A stretch of 64,000 nucleotides of DNA, from assembly GCF_048820915.1 (NCBI RefSeq), contig NZ_JBMERR010000004.1, positions 124,001-188,000 of the forward strand, written 5' to 3'. The notes under the pieces are model-generated. The model ran no database searches, was not told the origin of the DNA, and saw nothing but the letters and a program-made list of their open reading frames with translations. The DNA is from Cribrihabitans_A pelagius (GTDB lineage Bacteria; Pseudomonadota; Alphaproteobacteria; Rhodobacterales; Rhodobacteraceae). Each line of letters starts with the position of its first letter. Position 1 is the first letter of the stretch. Shown here piece by piece: positions 26,035 to 35,539 of the stretch. A program made the translations under genes and the position numbers.

Positions 26035-26408
26035 TGGCACTCACTTCCGCCCTTTCGGCGAAGCCGGGCCTTGCCGATCCGCCTGCCGCCCGTTGGCGAA
26101 CCGTCAGACCGGAACATCACCCGCCCCCGTTGCGCTCACGCCAGATATCCGCGCCCGCGCGCCCGGCAACGCCCGCAAAAAGTATCAGCCCGCCTGACCC
26201 GATGTTTCGCGCGCGAAACAACAAGGCAGCATTTTTGACCCAAAGCTCCGCAGGAACGGGGAGGGCTCCCGCCCCTTCCGGCAGGCGCCTCACGGCACCT
26301 CCAGAAGCGTTGGGCCGCCCCCGCCCCCCGCGATTTGCAAAGCAAAGCGCAAAGCCTCAAGCCCGCGATTTGCGCAGCAGACCCTCGCCTTCCGCCGCGG
26401 CAGACGCT

Positions 26409-27044
26409 TCAGAACTCCACGCCTTTCTGCGCTTTCACGCCTGCGCGGAACGGGTGCTTCACCTGGCCCATCTCGGTCACCAGATCTGCGATCTCGATCA
26501 GCTCCTCCTTGGCGTTGCGCCCGGTCAGAACCACATGGGTCATCGGCGGTTTACGCTCCACCAGGAACTCCAGCACCTCCGCGGGATCCAGGTACTCATA
26601 GCGCAGCGCGATGTTGATCTCGTCGAGCAGCACCATCGTGTTCTTCTCGTCCAGGATCATCTCCTTGGCCTTCTCCCAGCCCTTCTGCGCCGCGGCGATA
26701 TCGCGGGCCTTGTCCTGGGTCTCCCAGGTGAACCCCTCGCCCATCGCGTAGAACTGGCAGAGATCGCCGAAGTTCTCCTCGATTAGCGTGCGCTCGCCGG
26801 TGGCCCAGGCGCCCTTGATGAACTGCACCACGGCGCAGGGCATCTTGTGGGCAATGCAGCGCATGATCATCCCGAATCCGGACGAGGACTTGCCCTTGCC
26901 CGGCCCGGTATGGACGATGATCAGCCCCTTCTCGCCTTCCTTCGTCTTCATCATCCGGTCGCGGGCGGCCTTTTTCTTGGCCATCTTCGATGCGTGGCGG
27001 GCGGCTTCCTCTTCCGAGATGCCGGTTTCAGACTTTTCACTCAC
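26409..27044 (-). CDS. cobO: Cob(I)yrinic acid a,c-diamide adenosyltransferase
   Basis: 211 residues. The P-loop HTGPGKGKSSSGFG and the BtuR/CobO blocks RYEYLDPAEVLEFLVERKP and HVVLTGRNAKEELIEIADLV are clear. It attaches the adenosyl group from ATP to the cobalt of cobyrinate diamide. The GTG start at 27042-27044 has an AGGAGAG eight bases upstream, so the long upstream extension is not coding. The N-terminal region (residues 1-40) is Lys/Glu-rich. It is divergent from the riboswitch-led cob operon. Confidence 0.93.
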   Translation of the reverse strand: MSEKSETGISEEEAARHASKMAKKKAARDRMMKTKEGEKGLIIVHTGPGKGKSSSGFGMIMRCIAHKMPCAVVQFIKGAWATGERTLIEENFGDLCQFYAMGEGFTWETQDKARDIAAAQKGWEKAKEMILDEKNTMVLLDEINIALRYEYLDPAEVLEFLVERKPPMTHVVLTGRNAKEELIEIADLVTEMGQVKHPFRAGVKAQKGVEF

Positions 27045-27110
27045 GGGCGGGCTCTCCTGCTGTTTGACCCATGTCTTGACAAAGAAGCCCGCGATAGCGC
27101 AAGGGGGTTT

Positions 27111-27315
27111 TGCTGGTTCCTGCAAACGCAGGCGAAGAGGGAATGTGAAGGCCCGCCTCCTGTAGCTTGGGAGAGGGCTCAAGCACAGCCGCCCCCGCGA
27201 CCGTGACCGGAGAGGTTGCCATGCCACTGGCTGCGCTATCGGGCGCGCCGGGAAGGCAGGATGACCGTCAGGGCCAGATGGCTCTGGGATCCGCAAGCCG
27301 GGAGACCTGCCAGCA
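27111..27315 (+). ncRNA. Cobalamin riboswitch upstream of the DUF1636-cobW-cobN operon
   Basis: Closing stem P1 is TGCTGG (27111-27116) with CCAGCA (27310-27315). Conserved blocks appear in order: GGGAATGTG, a GCCGCCCCCGCGACCGTGA segment, the B12 box region GCCACTGG with GGGAAGGC, and GGAGACCTGCC. This matches the AdoCbl riboswitch layout on the plus strand. The start of the first gene lies about 110 bases downstream, so cobalamin should repress that operon. A TTGACA at 27076-27081 may be the promoter -35. Confidence 0.88.
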
Positions 27316-27425
27316 GAGTGATTTCAACGGGCGGACGGGGTGCGCCGCGACCGGTTGAGGGGCCTGCACGCACACGCCCCTTTCTGGCCGTCCCCGCCTG
27401 CCTGCCGCGACAGGAGACGCATGAG

Positions 27426-27854
27426 ATGGCTGAAGACCAGGCGGCAAGCCCCGCCAGCCCCCAGGAACCACAGGGACCGCAAGGACCCGTGACGCTGACT
27501 GTCTGCCTCACCTGCCGCCGCGAAGGCACCGACCCCGAGGCGCCGCGCCCCGGCAGCATCCTGCTGGCAGCACTGAAGGAAGCAGGCATGCCCGAGGGCG
27601 TCACCTTGCGCGGCGTCAGCTGCCTTTCGGCCTGCAAGCGCGGCTGTTCGGTGGCGCTGACCGGCGGCGAAGACCGCTGGAGCTACATCTACGGCGACAT
27701 GGACCCCGACCAGCACGTGGGCGAGATCCTCGACGGCGCTGCCGCCTATGCCGCCACCGCCGACGGGCTCGTGCCCTGGCGCGAACGCCCCGCCGCCTTC
27801 CGCAAACAATCCGTTGCCCGCATCCCGCCGGCCGCCTTCCCGTCCGAGGAGTAA
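27426..27854 (+). CDS. DUF1636 family protein, thioredoxin-fold ferredoxin-like
   Basis: 142 residues. After a Pro/Gln-rich start comes a DUF1636 domain with the four-cysteine pattern TVCLTCRREG and GVSCLSACKRGCSVAL, as in thioredoxin-like [2Fe-2S] ferredoxins. It is the first gene after the riboswitch and ends two bases before cobW. DUF1636 genes are recurrent members of cobalamin or cobalt loci, but the function is not known to me; a redox or metal-handling role near CobW is inferred. The ATG at 27426 follows AGGAGA. A paralogue ends the same gene cluster. Confidence 0.85.
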   Translation: MAEDQAASPASPQEPQGPQGPVTLTVCLTCRREGTDPEAPRPGSILLAALKEAGMPEGVTLRGVSCLSACKRGCSVALTGGEDRWSYIYGDMDPDQHVGEILDGAAAYAATADGLVPWRERPAAFRKQSVARIPPAAFPSEE

Positions 27855-27856
27855 CC

Positions 27857-28891
27857 ATGAGCGATCTCAACAAGATCCCCGTCACCGTCATCACCGGCTT
27901 TCTGGGCGCGGGGAAAACCACCCTGATCCGCCACCTGATGCAGAACCCGCAGGGCAAGCGCCTGGCCGTGGTGGTGAACGAGTTCGGCACCGCCGGTGTC
28001 GACGGCGACATCCTGAAATCCTGCGCCGATGAAAACTGCCCGGCGGAAAACATCATGGAGCTCGCCAACGGCTGCATCTGCTGCACCGTGGCCGATGATT
28101 TCATCCCCACCATCGAACAGCTGATGGCGCTGCCCGAAGCGCCCGATCACATCGTGATCGAAACTTCGGGCCTGGCGCTGCCCAAGCCGCTGCTGAAAGC
28201 CTTCGACTGGCCCGCGATCCGCTCCCGCATCACCGTCGACGGGGTGATCGCGCTGGCCGATGCCGAGGCGGTCGCCAAGGGCCAATTCGCCCCCGATCTG
28301 GACGCGGTGCAGGCCCAGCGCGAGGCGGATGACAGCATCGACCACGAAACCCCGCTTTCCGAGGTGTTCGAGGATCAGATCTCCTGCGCCGACATCGTGC
28401 TGCTGTCCAAAGCCGATCTGGCCGGCGACGCAGGGGTGGAGAAGGCCCGTGCCGTGATCGAGGCCGAGGCACCGCGCAAGCTGCCGATCCTGCCGATGAG
28501 CGAAGGCGTGATCGACCCGCGCATCATCCTCGGGCTGGGCGCCGCTGCCGAAGACGATCTCGACGCGCGACCCAGCCATCACGACGGCCACCACGATCAC
28601 GAGCATGACGATTTTGAGAGCATCGTGGTCGAAATGGGCGAAGTCTCCGACCCGCAGGCGCTGCAGAATGCCATCGTGAAACTCGCCCGCGAGCGAAACA
28701 TCCTGCGCGTGAAGGGCTATGTGGCAGTGGAAGGAAAACCGATGCGGATGCTGGTTCAGGCCGTGGGCGAGCGTCTGCGCGCGCAATATGACAAACCCTG
28801 GGGGGCGCAAGCGCGCAAGACCCAGCTGGTGGTCATCGCCGAGCATGACGACATCGACGAACAGGCCATCCGCGCCGAGCTGGGGGCGTAA
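27857..28891 (+). CDS. cobW: CobW, metal-binding GTPase for cobalamin synthesis
   Basis: 344 residues of the G3E GTPase family. The P-loop is GFLGAGKTTL, the family CxCC metal site is NGCICC, and the base-recognition motif is SKADL. A histidine-rich insert (HHDGHHDHEHDD) near residue 240 suits metal binding. CobW is thought to deliver cobalt to the CobNST chelatase. It is followed, after 124 bases with strong hairpins, by cobN. Confidence 0.95.
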   Translation: MSDLNKIPVTVITGFLGAGKTTLIRHLMQNPQGKRLAVVVNEFGTAGVDGDILKSCADENCPAENIMELANGCICCTVADDFIPTIEQLMALPEAPDHIVIETSGLALPKPLLKAFDWPAIRSRITVDGVIALADAEAVAKGQFAPDLDAVQAQREADDSIDHETPLSEVFEDQISCADIVLLSKADLAGDAGVEKARAVIEAEAPRKLPILPMSEGVIDPRIILGLGAAAEDDLDARPSHHDGHHDHEHDDFESIVVEMGEVSDPQALQNAIVKLARERNILRVKGYVAVEGKPMRMLVQAVGERLRAQYDKPWGAQARKTQLVVIAEHDDIDEQAIRAELGA

Positions 28892-28928
28892 GTCCTTGCG
28901 GGCGTGGGGCGATGGTAGCTTCTGTTTT

Positions 28929-28977
28929 GTCCGGCCCCTGGGCCGGACAGTCCCCGGCCCCGGGCGGGGGACTGTCC
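28929..28977 (+). promoter_or_regulatory. Two overlapping, mutually exclusive hairpins between cobW and cobN
   Basis: GTCCGGCC (28929-28936) pairs with GGCCGGAC (28941-28948). GGACAGTCCCC (28945-28955) pairs with GGGGACTGTCC (28967-28977). Both stems are perfect and share bases 28945-28948, so they cannot both form at full length. The element could be an attenuator or an RNA-processing or stability site within the operon; no T-run follows either hairpin. Confidence 0.55.
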
Positions 28978-29015
28978 TCCGCGCTTCGAAGCAGCGTTCG
29001 CGAAAGGCCTGACCC

Positions 29016-32000
29016 ATGCACGTCGTATTCCGCGAAAGCCACGGCCTTGACGAGACCGACACGCCGCAGGACCTCGCCCAGAGCCCTGCCGACCTCGTGG
29101 TGCTGTCCTTCTCCGACAGCGACCTCGGCGCCTTTGCGGCGGGCTGGCACCGCGCCGCGGGCAAGCTGCCCTCGCTGCGCCTTGCAAACCTTGTTGCGCT
29201 GAAACACCCGCTGTCGGTCGATGTCTACGCGGAACAGACGCTGGAGGGCGCCAAGGGCATCCTGGTCCGCCTGATCGGCGGCGAAAGCTACTGGCCCTAC
29301 GGGCTTGCAACGCTCCAGGACCTTGCCCGGCGCAAGGGCATTGCGCTGGCGATCCTGCCCGCCGACGGGCGCGAGGACGCACGGCTGGACGCGCTCTCCA
29401 CCCTGCCCGTATCCACCCTGCGCCGGCTGCAAAGCTTGTGCGATGCGGGCGGAGCGGTGGCTGCACAGGCCGCCCTGGCGCAGCTGGCGCTGGCGGCGGG
29501 GCTTTATGCGGGCCCGGTCACCGGGCTGAAAACGGTGCCGCAGTTCGGCTTCTACGACCCCGAGCGCGGCGTGCTGGCTGATCTGGCCGTGCAGGACAAA
29601 CCGCTGGTGCTGGTCAGCTTCTACCGCTCTTATCTGACCGCCGCTGACACGGCGCCCGTGGATGCGCTGATCGCGGAACTGCGCGCCCGCGGCTATGCCG
29701 CCTTCGGCGCCTTTGCCGCCAGCCTCAAGGCGCCCGCCGCCGCCGGCTGGCTGCGCGAAAAGCTGCCCGCGCTGAACCCCGCGGCCATCATCAACGCCAC
29801 CGCCTTTTCGGCGCAGGGCAGCGACGGCAGCGCCTCGCCGCTTTCCGCCACCGGCTGCCCGGTGTTCCAGGTAGCGCTTTCCACCGCGCGCAGAAAAGAC
29901 TGGGCCGAGGCAGACCGCGGGCTGTCGCCTGCCGACCTCGCCATGCATGTGGTGCTGCCGGAAGTGGACGGACGCATCTTTGCCGGTGTGGTCAGCTTCA
30001 AGTCGCCGGGCCGGAAGGACCCGGATTTGGAGTACTCCCGCTTTGCCCACCGCGCCGATCCGGACCGGGTGAAAGCCGCGGTCGACCGGGTGGAAGGCTG
30101 GCTGCATCTGGCGCAGCGCCCGAATGCGGAGAAACGCCTGGCGCTTGTGCTCTCCACCTATCCGGGGCGCGACCATAATTTGGCCCATGCGGTGGGGCTG
30201 GACGCGCTGGCCTCCTGCGAGGAAATCCTGCGCGCGCTGGCGGCTGAAGGTTATGCGGCGGACGCGCTGGAAAATACCGGCCAGCGGCTGATGCAGGAGA
30301 CGCTGAGCCTGCCTCTGGCGGAGTACCAAACCGCCCTCGCCACGCTGCCGCAGGATTTGCGGAACAGGCTGGCCGAGGCCTGGGGCCGCCCTGAAGAAGA
30401 CGCCGATTGCCGCGACGGCGCCTTCCATTTCAAGGCTCTGCGCGCAGGCAACGCTTTGGTCGCCCTGCAGCCCGAGCGCGGTGAGGTGAAGACGCGGGCG
30501 GATGACTACCACGACCTCGACCGCACGCCGCGCCACGCCTATGTGGCCTTCTACCTCTGGCTGCGGGCGCAAAGCGGCGCGATCGTCCACATCGGCGCCC
30601 ATGGCACGCTGGAATGGCTGCCGGGCAAGGCGGTAGCGCTGTCCTCCGCCTGCTGGCCCGAAGCGCTGACCGGCGCGCTGCCGGTGATCTACCCCTTCAT
30701 CGTGAACGATCCCGGAGAGGCGGCGCAGGCCAAGCGCCGCATCGGGGCGGTCACGGTTGGCCACCTGCCGCCGCCGCTGGCGCAGACCACCCTGCCCGAG
30801 GGCATGGCGCGGCTGGAGCATTTGCTGGATGAGTATTCCACCGCCGACGGGCTCGACCCCGCCCGCCGCGACCGGCTGATCGGTGACATAAGGGCCGAGG
30901 CGCAAGGCACCGGCGTGGAAGCCGACCTGGGCCTCGCCCCCGAGACCTCGCCCGCGGAGGCGATCACCCGCATCGACGCCTTTGTCTGCGACATCAAGGA
31001 AAGCCAGTACGGCGAGGGGCTGCACATCTTCGGCAGCGGCCAATGCGGCGCGCAGGAACGCGCCGGGCTGATCGCTGCGTTGGACGGGCGGATGGTCGCC
31101 CCCGGCCCCTCCGGCTCGCCCTTCCGGGGCCGCAGCGACGTGTTGCCCACCGGGCGCAACCTCTTTACCACCGACCCGCGGGCGGTGCCATCGCGGGCGG
31201 CGCAGGCGCAAGGGGTCAAGCTGGCGGAAGAGCTGCTGCGCCGCCACCTGCAGGACCATGGCGACTGGCCCCGCGGGCTGGTGATCGACCTCTGGGGCTC
31301 GGCCACCATGCGCACCGCGGGCGAGGAATTTGCCATGGCGCTGCACCTCGCGGGGCTGGCGCCGAAATGGGACGAGGCTTCCGAGCGGGTTTCCGGCTTC
31401 GAGGTGCTGCCGCTTTCGATGCTGAACCGGCCGCGCATCGACGTGACCTTGCGCGTCTCCGGTCTGTTCCGCGATGTGTTCCCCGGCCTTGCGCAGATGT
31501 TTGAAACTGCCGCAGCCGCGCTTGCCACACGCGAGGAGGCGGCAGAGGACAACCCCTACCGCACCGAAACCCCTCGCGTCTTCGGCCCCAAGCCCGGCCA
31601 GTACGGGCTGTCGATGGGCGCACACCTGGATGACTACTCGGACGAAGCACGGCAGGCCGCGGGCGAGGCCTGGCTCAGCGCTTCATCCCATGCGATCGAC
31701 GCCAAGGGGGCCATCCGCGATGCCCGCGAGGCGCTGGAGCTGCGGCTGCAAGGCGCGGACAGCTTCGTGCACTTGCAAGATCTGCCGGAAACCGATGTGC
31801 TGATGGCTTCAGATTATGCCGCGCATGAAGCGGGCTTCGCGGCTGCCATGGCGCGCGTCGGGCAGCAGGCGCCCGCGCTCTATCACCTGGACGCCACCCG
31901 GCCCGACAAGCCGCAGGCGCGGTCGTTGGGCGAGGAAATCGCCCGCGTCACCCGCGCCCGCGCCGCCAACCCGGATTGGGCCACGTCGATGATGGCGCAT

Positions 32001-32261
32001 GGCTTCCGGGGCGCCGCCGAGATTGCCGCAACACTCGACCATATGGCGGCCTTTGCGCATCTGGCGCAGGTGGTGCAGCCGCATCTGTTTGATCTCTATT
32101 TCGAGGCCACGCTGGGCCGCGAAGACCTCGTGGCCTTCATGGAGGATGAAAATCCGCAAGCTCTGCAGGCAATGCGCGACAGGTTCCGGGCGCTGCATGA
32201 GGCCGGGCTCTGGGTGACACGCCGCAACTCGATCATGGCGGATCTGGAGGGCGCCGCATGA
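29016..32261 (+). CDS. cobN: Cobaltochelatase subunit CobN
   Basis: 1081 residues, the large ATP-dependent chelatase subunit that inserts cobalt into hydrogenobyrinate diamide. Conserved CobN/BchH blocks are seen: STYPGRDHNLAHAVGLDA, GAHGTLEWLPGKAVALS, FIVNDPGEAAQAKRRIGAVT and LWGSATMRTAGEEFAMAL. It is slightly shorter than some family members (about 1200-1280). The partner AAA+ subunits CobS and CobT are not in the window. The stop overlaps the cobG start. Confidence 0.95.
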   Translation: MHVVFRESHGLDETDTPQDLAQSPADLVVLSFSDSDLGAFAAGWHRAAGKLPSLRLANLVALKHPLSVDVYAEQTLEGAKGILVRLIGGESYWPYGLATLQDLARRKGIALAILPADGREDARLDALSTLPVSTLRRLQSLCDAGGAVAAQAALAQLALAAGLYAGPVTGLKTVPQFGFYDPERGVLADLAVQDKPLVLVSFYRSYLTAADTAPVDALIAELRARGYAAFGAFAASLKAPAAAGWLREKLPALNPAAIINATAFSAQGSDGSASPLSATGCPVFQVALSTARRKDWAEADRGLSPADLAMHVVLPEVDGRIFAGVVSFKSPGRKDPDLEYSRFAHRADPDRVKAAVDRVEGWLHLAQRPNAEKRLALVLSTYPGRDHNLAHAVGLDALASCEEILRALAAEGYAADALENTGQRLMQETLSLPLAEYQTALATLPQDLRNRLAEAWGRPEEDADCRDGAFHFKALRAGNALVALQPERGEVKTRADDYHDLDRTPRHAYVAFYLWLRAQSGAIVHIGAHGTLEWLPGKAVALSSACWPEALTGALPVIYPFIVNDPGEAAQAKRRIGAVTVGHLPPPLAQTTLPEGMARLEHLLDEYSTADGLDPARRDRLIGDIRAEAQGTGVEADLGLAPETSPAEAITRIDAFVCDIKESQYGEGLHIFGSGQCGAQERAGLIAALDGRMVAPGPSGSPFRGRSDVLPTGRNLFTTDPRAVPSRAAQAQGVKLAEELLRRHLQDHGDWPRGLVIDLWGSATMRTAGEEFAMALHLAGLAPKWDEASERVSGFEVLPLSMLNRPRIDVTLRVSGLFRDVFPGLAQMFETAAAALATREEAAEDNPYRTETPRVFGPKPGQYGLSMGAHLDDYSDEARQAAGEAWLSASSHAIDAKGAIRDAREALELRLQGADSFVHLQDLPETDVLMASDYAAHEAGFAAAMARVGQQAPALYHLDATRPDKPQARSLGEEIARVTRARAANPDWATSMMAHGFRGAAEIAATLDHMAAFAHLAQVVQPHLFDLYFEATLGREDLVAFMEDENPQALQAMRDRFRALHEAGLWVTRRNSIMADLEGAA

Positions 32262-33424
32262 GCGCCGCTTCGCCAGTGCCCAAGGTCTATGGCTGGTGCC
32301 CCGGCGCGCTGAGGCCGATGAAGTCGGGCGACGGGCTGGTGGTGCGGGTGCGCGCGCCGCTGGGGCGGCTCACCCCGGCGCAGGCACGCGGGCTGGCGGC
32401 CCTGTCGCAGGACCTTGGCAACGGACTCCTGGACATCTCCGCCCGCGCCAGCCTGCAGCTGCGCGGCATCCGGGAAGATGCGCATGAGGCGCTTCTCGCA
32501 GGCCTGCGCGATCTTCACCTGCTCGACCCGGATGCAAGCGCGGAGGCGCGGCGGAATGTGCTGGTGCAGCCGTTCTGGCAGACGGGTGATGACACTCACA
32601 CCATCGCCGCCAGTCTGAGCGCGGCGCTGACCGGGGACAGTGACCTCAGCCTGCCGGGCAAGTTCGGCTTTGCGGTCGATTGCGGCCCGGCGCCGCTGTT
32701 GCAGGAGGCGGCTGCCGACATCCGCATCGAACGCGGGCGGGATGGCCTGATCCTGCGCGCCGACGGGGCGGAGGCCGGCCTGCCGGTGACGCCTGAAACC
32801 GCAGCCGAAGCGGCGCTGGCGCTGGCCCGCTGGTTCCTGGCCCAGGGCGGCGCGCCGGAGGGGCGGGGCAGGATGCACTGTCTGACTGCGCGCCGCGGGC
32901 CACCGGCATCGCATGGCGCGGCCCGGGGCACCCCCGCACCGCAGCCCGCCCCCGGACCTGCCGCCAGCGGAGTCCTCGCGGCCCTTGAATTCGGCCAGAT
33001 GCCAGCCGCCACCCTGGCGCAGCTTGCAGGCCTCGGGCCTCTGCGGCTCACCCCCTGGCGGATGCTCCTGGTGGAAGGCGCAAGCCGCGTTCCGCCCCTG
33101 CCCGGCCTGATCCTGGATGCCACGGATCCGCGCCTGCTGGTGAGTGTGTGCACAGGAGCGCCCGGGTGCCTGCAGGCGCTTTCGGCCACAAGGGCTCTGG
33201 CCCGCGATCTGGCGCCGTCCCTGCCTGCGGGCGCACGGCTGCATGTCTCCGGCTGCGCCAAGGGCTGCGCTCATCCCGGTCCCGCGCCGCTCACCCTCAC
33301 CGCGACCGGCAGGGACGAGTTTGCCCTGATCCGCAACGGCTCCGCCGCGGACGCTCCGCTGAAGTCTCACCTGAGCGCGCGCCAATTGCGCGCCGCACCC
33401 ACCATCCTGACAGAGGGCAGCTGA
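32258..33424 (+). CDS. cobG: Precorrin-3B synthase (aerobic)
   Basis: 388 residues, related to sulfite/nitrite reductases. Substrate-binding half-domains occur near residues 1-130 and 240-300. The Fe-S/siroheme-type cysteines are CTGAPGC and CAKGC near residues 305 and 340. CobG uses oxygen to make precorrin-3B, marking the aerobic pathway. An Ala/Pro/Arg-rich insert (residues 200-240) separates the halves. The start overlaps the cobN stop by four bases and the stop is one base before cobH. Confidence 0.9.
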   Translation: MSAASPVPKVYGWCPGALRPMKSGDGLVVRVRAPLGRLTPAQARGLAALSQDLGNGLLDISARASLQLRGIREDAHEALLAGLRDLHLLDPDASAEARRNVLVQPFWQTGDDTHTIAASLSAALTGDSDLSLPGKFGFAVDCGPAPLLQEAAADIRIERGRDGLILRADGAEAGLPVTPETAAEAALALARWFLAQGGAPEGRGRMHCLTARRGPPASHGAARGTPAPQPAPGPAASGVLAALEFGQMPAATLAQLAGLGPLRLTPWRMLLVEGASRVPPLPGLILDATDPRLLVSVCTGAPGCLQALSATRALARDLAPSLPAGARLHVSGCAKGCAHPGPAPLTLTATGRDEFALIRNGSAADAPLKSHLSARQLRAAPTILTEGS

Positions 33425-33425
33425 C

Positions 33426-34055
33426 ATGCTCCACACCTATGAAACCGACGGCGCCGCGATCTATGCCGAGAGCTTTGCCACCATCCGCCGCGAAGCCGAT
33501 CTTGCCCGCTTCAGCAAGGACGAGGAAAGCGTGGTGGTGCGGATGATCCACGCGGCCGGAATGGTGGGGCTGGAGGAGCACGTGCGCTTCTCGGACGGCA
33601 TGGCCAAGACCGCCCGCGCCGCGCTGGCGGATGGCGCGCCGATCCTGTGTGACGCTTACATGGTGAGCGAAGGCATCACCCGCCCGCGGCTGCCCGCCGA
33701 GAACGAGGTGATCTGCACCCTGCGCGACCCGCAAGTGCCGGAGCTGGCCAAGGAGATGGGCAACACCCGCTCGGCCGCGGCGCTGGAGCTGTGGCGGCCC
33801 AAGCTGGCGGGTGCTGTGGTGGCGATCGGCAATGCGCCAACCGCGCTGTTTCACCTGCTGAACATGCTGAAGGACCCCGCTTGCCCGCGCCCCGCCGCCA
33901 TCATCGGCTGCCCGGTGGGCTTTGTCGGCGCGATGGAATCGAAGGAGGCCTTGATGCAGGACCTGCCGGTGCCGTCGATGATCGTGAAGGGGCGCCTCGG
34001 CGGCTCGGCCATCACCGTGGCGGCGGTCAACGCGCTTGCCAGCTGGAAAGAGTGA
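33426..34055 (+). CDS. cobH: Precorrin-8X methylmutase
   Basis: 209 residues of the CbiC/CobH family. Characteristic blocks are VVRMIHAAGMVGLEEHVRFS (with the catalytic histidine), MVSEGITRPRLPAENEVICT and CPVGFVGAMESKEAL. It moves the methyl group from C-11 to C-12 to yield hydrogenobyrinate. Gene spacing is one base from cobG and three bases to cobI, so it is in the same transcript. Confidence 0.95.
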   Translation: MLHTYETDGAAIYAESFATIRREADLARFSKDEESVVVRMIHAAGMVGLEEHVRFSDGMAKTARAALADGAPILCDAYMVSEGITRPRLPAENEVICTLRDPQVPELAKEMGNTRSAAALELWRPKLAGAVVAIGNAPTALFHLLNMLKDPACPRPAAIIGCPVGFVGAMESKEALMQDLPVPSMIVKGRLGGSAITVAAVNALASWKE

Positions 34056-34058
34056 GCG

Positions 34059-34775
34059 ATGGGCAAGGTTATCTGCACAGGGCTCGGCCCCGGGGATCCC
34101 GACCTGATGAGCGTGCGGTCGCACCGGCTGATCGGGTCGGCGCGCCACATCGCTTATTTCCGCAAGGCGGGCCGCCAGGGCCAGGCCCGCGCCATCGTCG
34201 AGGGGATGCTTGCGGAGGGCGTGACCGAACACGCGATGGAATATCCGGTGACGACCGAGATCCATTTTTCCGACCCCGAGTACAACCGGCTGCTGGCGGA
34301 GTTCTATGACCGCTGGGCGGAGACGCTGGCCGAGATCGCGCAGACCGAGGACGTGGTGGTCTTGTGCGAGGGCGACCCGTTCCTCTATGGCTCCTACATG
34401 CACCTTTACACCCGCCTCCAGGGCCGCGCAGAGCAGGAGATCGTGCCCGGCATCACCGGCATGTCCGGGTGCTGGACCGCCTCGGGCCGGCCGATCACTT
34501 GGGGCGACGATGTGCTGACCGTGGCGATGGCGACTCTCGGCGAAGAGGAACTGGCCGAGCGCGCGGCCTCCACGGACGCGCTGGTGGTGATGAAAATAGG
34601 CCGCAACCTGCCCAAGCTGCGCCGGGCGCTGGAACGTGCGGGGCGGGCCGAAGACGCCTGGCTCGTGGAGCGCGGCACCATGCCGGGGGAAAGCGTGCGG
34701 CGGCTGTCGGAGGTGAATGGCGAGGTGCCCTATTTCTCCATCGTGCTGGTGCATGGACAGGGGCGGCGGCCATGA
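34059..34775 (+). CDS. cobI: Precorrin-2 C20-methyltransferase
   Basis: 238 residues, SAM-dependent tetrapyrrole methylase fold. The start GLGPGDPDLMSVRS and the motif VVLCEGDPFLYGSYMHLYTR are typical, followed by VPGITGMSGCWTASG. It methylates C-20 of precorrin-2. The stop overlaps the start of cobJ (ATGA). Confidence 0.95.
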   Translation: MGKVICTGLGPGDPDLMSVRSHRLIGSARHIAYFRKAGRQGQARAIVEGMLAEGVTEHAMEYPVTTEIHFSDPEYNRLLAEFYDRWAETLAEIAQTEDVVVLCEGDPFLYGSYMHLYTRLQGRAEQEIVPGITGMSGCWTASGRPITWGDDVLTVAMATLGEEELAERAASTDALVVMKIGRNLPKLRRALERAGRAEDAWLVERGTMPGESVRRLSEVNGEVPYFSIVLVHGQGRRP

Positions 34776-35539
34776 GTGTTTCGCAAGGCGGCTGGCTGGT
34801 GATTGCGGGGCTGGGCCCCGGCGACGAGGCGCTGGTGACGCAGGAGGTGCGCGACGCCATCGGGGACGCCACGGATATCGTTGGCTATTTCCCTTACGTG
34901 AAACGCATCGCGCCGCGCGCGGGGCTGACCCTGCACGCCAGCGACAACCGGGTCGAGGTGGACCGCGCGACCCATGCGCTGGAAATGGCGGCGGCGGGCC
35001 AGCGCGTTGTGGTGGTGTCCTCGGGTGATCCCGGGGTGTTTGCCATGGCCTCGGCGGTGTTCGAGGCGCTGGAGACGGGCGCGCAAGCCAATCCGGCGTG
35101 GCTGGATCTGGAGATCCGGGTGCTGCCGGGCATCACCGCGATGCTGGCGGCGGCGGCAGCCATTGGCGCGCCCCTGGGCCATGACTTTGCCGCCATCAAC
35201 CTCTCCGACAACCTCAAGCCCTGGAGTCTCATCGAAAAACGCCTGCGGCTGGTGGGCGAGGCGGGGCTGGCGATGGCCTTCTACAACCCGCGCTCCAAGT
35301 CGCGGCCGCATCAGTTTGCCCGCGCGCTGGAGATCCTGCGGGAGGCCTGCGGCGAAGACACCCTCATCACCTTTGCCCGCGACGTGACCAAGCCGGGGCA
35401 GGAGCTGCTGACCGTGCCCCTGCGCGACGCAACCCCCGAGATGGCGGACATGCGCACGGTGGTGATTGTCGGCAACCGCGACACCCGGCGGGTTGGCAAC
35501 TACGTCTACACCCCCCGCTATGCGCAGGACGAGGCCTAG
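34772..35539 (+). CDS. cobJ: Precorrin-3B C17-methyltransferase
   Basis: 255 residues of the tetrapyrrole methylase family. Blocks GLGPGDEALVTQEVRDAI, VVSSGDPGVFAMASAVFEAL and LPGITAMLAAAAAIGAPLGH are typical, as is AFYNPRSKSRPHQF. It methylates C-17 and drives ring contraction. The ATG at 34772 overlaps the cobI stop. Its stop overlaps the stop of the opposing cobK gene. Confidence 0.95.
   Translation: MSVSQGGWLVIAGLGPGDEALVTQEVRDAIGDATDIVGYFPYVKRIAPRAGLTLHASDNRVEVDRATHALEMAAAGQRVVVVSSGDPGVFAMASAVFEALETGAQANPAWLDLEIRVLPGITAMLAAAAAIGAPLGHDFAAINLSDNLKPWSLIEKRLRLVGEAGLAMAFYNPRSKSRPHQFARALEILREACGEDTLITFARDVTKPGQELLTVPLRDATPEMADMRTVVIVGNRDTRRVGNYVYTPRYAQDEA

Larger units (their letters stand above)
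25690..26408. other. Gene-free gap between convergent glpD and cobO, rich in repeats
   Basis: About 720 bases without a credible gene. It contains repeat copies B and C, an AAATACTCCCGCCGGAGGC motif at 25919-25937 with a small inverted repeat, and near 26330-26390 two CGCGATTTGC direct repeats. The short hairpin CGCGCG-GCTC-CGCGCG just after glpD could help termination. Confidence 0.6.

Noticed and set aside
28833..31625. 930-codon minus-strand open frame over cobN
   Set aside because: Antisense shadow of cobN; composition is Gly/Arg/Gln-rich and no motif is present.
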